DNA of 64,000 nt from the NCBI RefSeq assembly GCF_010389155.1, contig NC_057769.1, positions 1,240,001 through 1,304,000 on the forward strand. Reading direction: 5' to 3'. The notes under the pieces were generated by a model that searched no databases, was not told the origin of the DNA, and saw only the letters and a list, made by a program, of their open reading frames with translations. This DNA comes from Erigeron canadensis (taxonomy: Eukaryota > Streptophyta > Magnoliopsida > Asterales > Asteraceae). The position numbers were made by a program, and so were the translations under genes. Of the stretch, positions 62,672 to 64,000 are shown one piece after another. Within the stretch, counting starts at the first letter, position 1; the number at the start of each line of letters is the position of its first letter.

Positions 62672-63904
62672 ATGGGCTGCTCTGCTTCTAGGTCTTCACC
62701 ACCAATTCACTTCACAACAATCACCACAACAGCCACAACTATTCTTGAAACCCAAAACCCACCTTCAAATTCCTCAAATTCATCACCTTTAGATCACCGT
62801 TTTTACTCACCATTTTCAGATCATTATTATATCTCTTCTTCAGCCCAAACCCCTGTTTCGGCCCAAACCCCTGTTTCAAGAACCATGTCTTTACCAACCC
62901 CTTTAATCCATCATCCGCCTATACATAAAGGTGATTCTAATCATTTTGTATCTCTAACTTCCACCACTTATGGTTCTCTTACTAATACTGCAGGTCCGGC
63001 AGACAAAAGCAAGAATCTTGAAGAATACCCTGTTTCTTCCCCTGATTCTGTGATCAATACTTGGGAGCTAATGGAAGGTTTAGATGATGAAGAATTTGAT
63101 ATAATAGATATAGATGATGATAATTTAATGAATTCAAAGAAACCCAATTTGTATAATCGAAAAACAAGTAATGGGTCAAAAGCAAAGATTGAAAAAGAAT
63201 ATGTTTCATTTGGGTTTGGGCTAGGTGGCCCATTTGAAATGGTGGAGCATTCGGGTTCGGATACTAAGCCTTTATGGAAGCATTTGTCTGAGGAATCATT
63301 GTTGGCGAAAATGGATTCTAATCTGGTTTCTAGTTATAATAAAGCATTGTTGTCATCTAGGTATTTGGGTCGCGAAAAGCCGAAAATAGTAGTAAATGAT
63401 CATGTTAGTGAAATTAGCAGGGTTGAAAAAAAGGGTTATTTTTTATCTGGTTGTGAAGATAGAATTGTGTTATATTATACTAGTTTGAGAGGGATTAGAA
63501 AGACTTATGAAGATTGTTGCGAAATTCGTTTAATTTTAAAAGGGTTTCGGGTTTTTATTGATGAAAGGGATATTTCAATGGATTCAAGTTATAGGAAGGA
63601 GTTACAAAGTGTGTTTGAAGGGAAAGGGTTCACTTTGCCACAAGTGTTTATCAGGGGAAAACATATTGGTGGTGCAGATGAGATTAAAAGGCTCCATGAA
63701 GATGGGGACTTGTTTAGTTACATGAAGGGCTTTCCTGTTATTGATCCTGGATTTGTTTGTGATAATTGTGGTGATGCACGATTTGTGCCTTGCCCGAATT
63801 GCAATGGAAGTAGGAAAGTGTTTGAGGAAGATGAAGGGATAACGATTAGGTGCCCGAATTGCAATGAGAATGGATTGATAAGGTGTGCTACTTGTTGTTC
63901 TTGA
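62672..63904 (+). CDS. Glutaredoxin-like domain protein with C-terminal CxxC repeats
   Basis: Intronless, 410 aa. The start is the ATG of MGCSASRSS, a consensus N-myristoylation (Gly2) and possible palmitoylation (Cys3) signal; the open frame extends upstream into UTR but without family support. Residues about 10-260 are low-complexity (Ser/Pro/Thr, a short SAQTPV repeat, an acidic block DDEEFDIIDIDDD). From about 263 comes the domain: RIVLYYTSLRGIRKTYEDC, then VFIDERDISMDSSYRKEL, LPQVFIRGKHIGGADEI. The usual glutaredoxin CPYC is replaced by SLRG, so thiol-disulfide activity is doubtful. The end has four CxxC pairs (CDNC, CPNC, CPNC, CATC), a DnaJ-type zinc-finger-like arrangement. The same layout is known from a plant glutaredoxin family, including Arabidopsis proteins, whose function is mostly unproven. 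Confidence 0.95.
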   Translation: MGCSASRSSPPIHFTTITTTATTILETQNPPSNSSNSSPLDHRFYSPFSDHYYISSSAQTPVSAQTPVSRTMSLPTPLIHHPPIHKGDSNHFVSLTSTTYGSLTNTAGPADKSKNLEEYPVSSPDSVINTWELMEGLDDEEFDIIDIDDDNLMNSKKPNLYNRKTSNGSKAKIEKEYVSFGFGLGGPFEMVEHSGSDTKPLWKHLSEESLLAKMDSNLVSSYNKALLSSRYLGREKPKIVVNDHVSEISRVEKKGYFLSGCEDRIVLYYTSLRGIRKTYEDCCEIRLILKGFRVFIDERDISMDSSYRKELQSVFEGKGFTLPQVFIRGKHIGGADEIKRLHEDGDLFSYMKGFPVIDPGFVCDNCGDARFVPCPNCNGSRKVFEEDEGITIRCPNCNENGLIRCATCCS

Positions 63905-64000
63905 TCGGTTAATTCAATACAATTACACGTACATATTTGGTTCTTTTTTATAGTAATTTGTTAAGATTATAACTACGGTTACGATGATTATGATAATGGT

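Overview
This is a window of AT-rich plant nuclear DNA. Short exons with canonical GT-AG introns, plant-only gene families (type-A response regulator, TIGR01589/A_thal_3526, chloroplast-type cystathionine beta-lyase, plant glutaredoxin-like zinc-finger protein) and many small DNA transposons point to a eudicot; the species cannot be fixed from sequence alone. All gene models were assembled by hand from the sequence. Every multi-exon model for an intact gene keeps frame across its introns to a single stop.

Layout. 1-6.3 kb: intergenic, with Helitron pieces, a long-TIR foldback element and a SINE. 6.3-8.0 kb (+): type-A cytokinin response regulator (221 aa). 8.0-19.3 kb: a tandem duplication whose unit runs from the last exon of the response regulator to an early exon of its neighbour, an A_thal_3526-domain gene. 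It left a truncated A_thal_3526 pseudogene fused to a second copy of the response-regulator tail, followed by the intact A_thal_3526 gene (315 aa). 21.1-26.0 kb (-): chloroplast cystathionine beta-lyase (475 aa, 13 exons). 27.6-31.3 kb (+): centrin (169 aa). 32.1-32.7 kb (+): intronless membrane protein of unknown family. 34.0-34.4 kb (+): relic of an aspartic protease. 37.3-39.4 kb (+): second centrin (167 aa). 39.4-50.9 kb: gene-poor, with a possible 38-residue microprotein gene (-) at 44.4 kb and many transposons. 50.9-55.4 kb (-): mitochondrial 3-hydroxyisobutyrate dehydrogenase (352 aa, 10 exons). 55.4-62.6 kb: transposon-rich spacer. 62.7-63.9 kb (+): intronless, probably myristoylated glutaredoxin-like protein (410 aa).

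The genes are ordinary single-copy or paired plant housekeeping and signalling genes (cytokinin feedback, methionine synthesis, calcium/centrosome-type functions, valine breakdown, redox). They do not form a pathway cluster. I found no undescribed multi-gene system. The most informative features are the chimeric tandem duplication, where paralogous empty sites date insertions; at least eight Helitron-like pieces with recognisable ends; four non-autonomous hAT elements with near-perfect or perfect 8-bp target duplications; two hairpin-forming foldback elements; and the 38-residue ORF.
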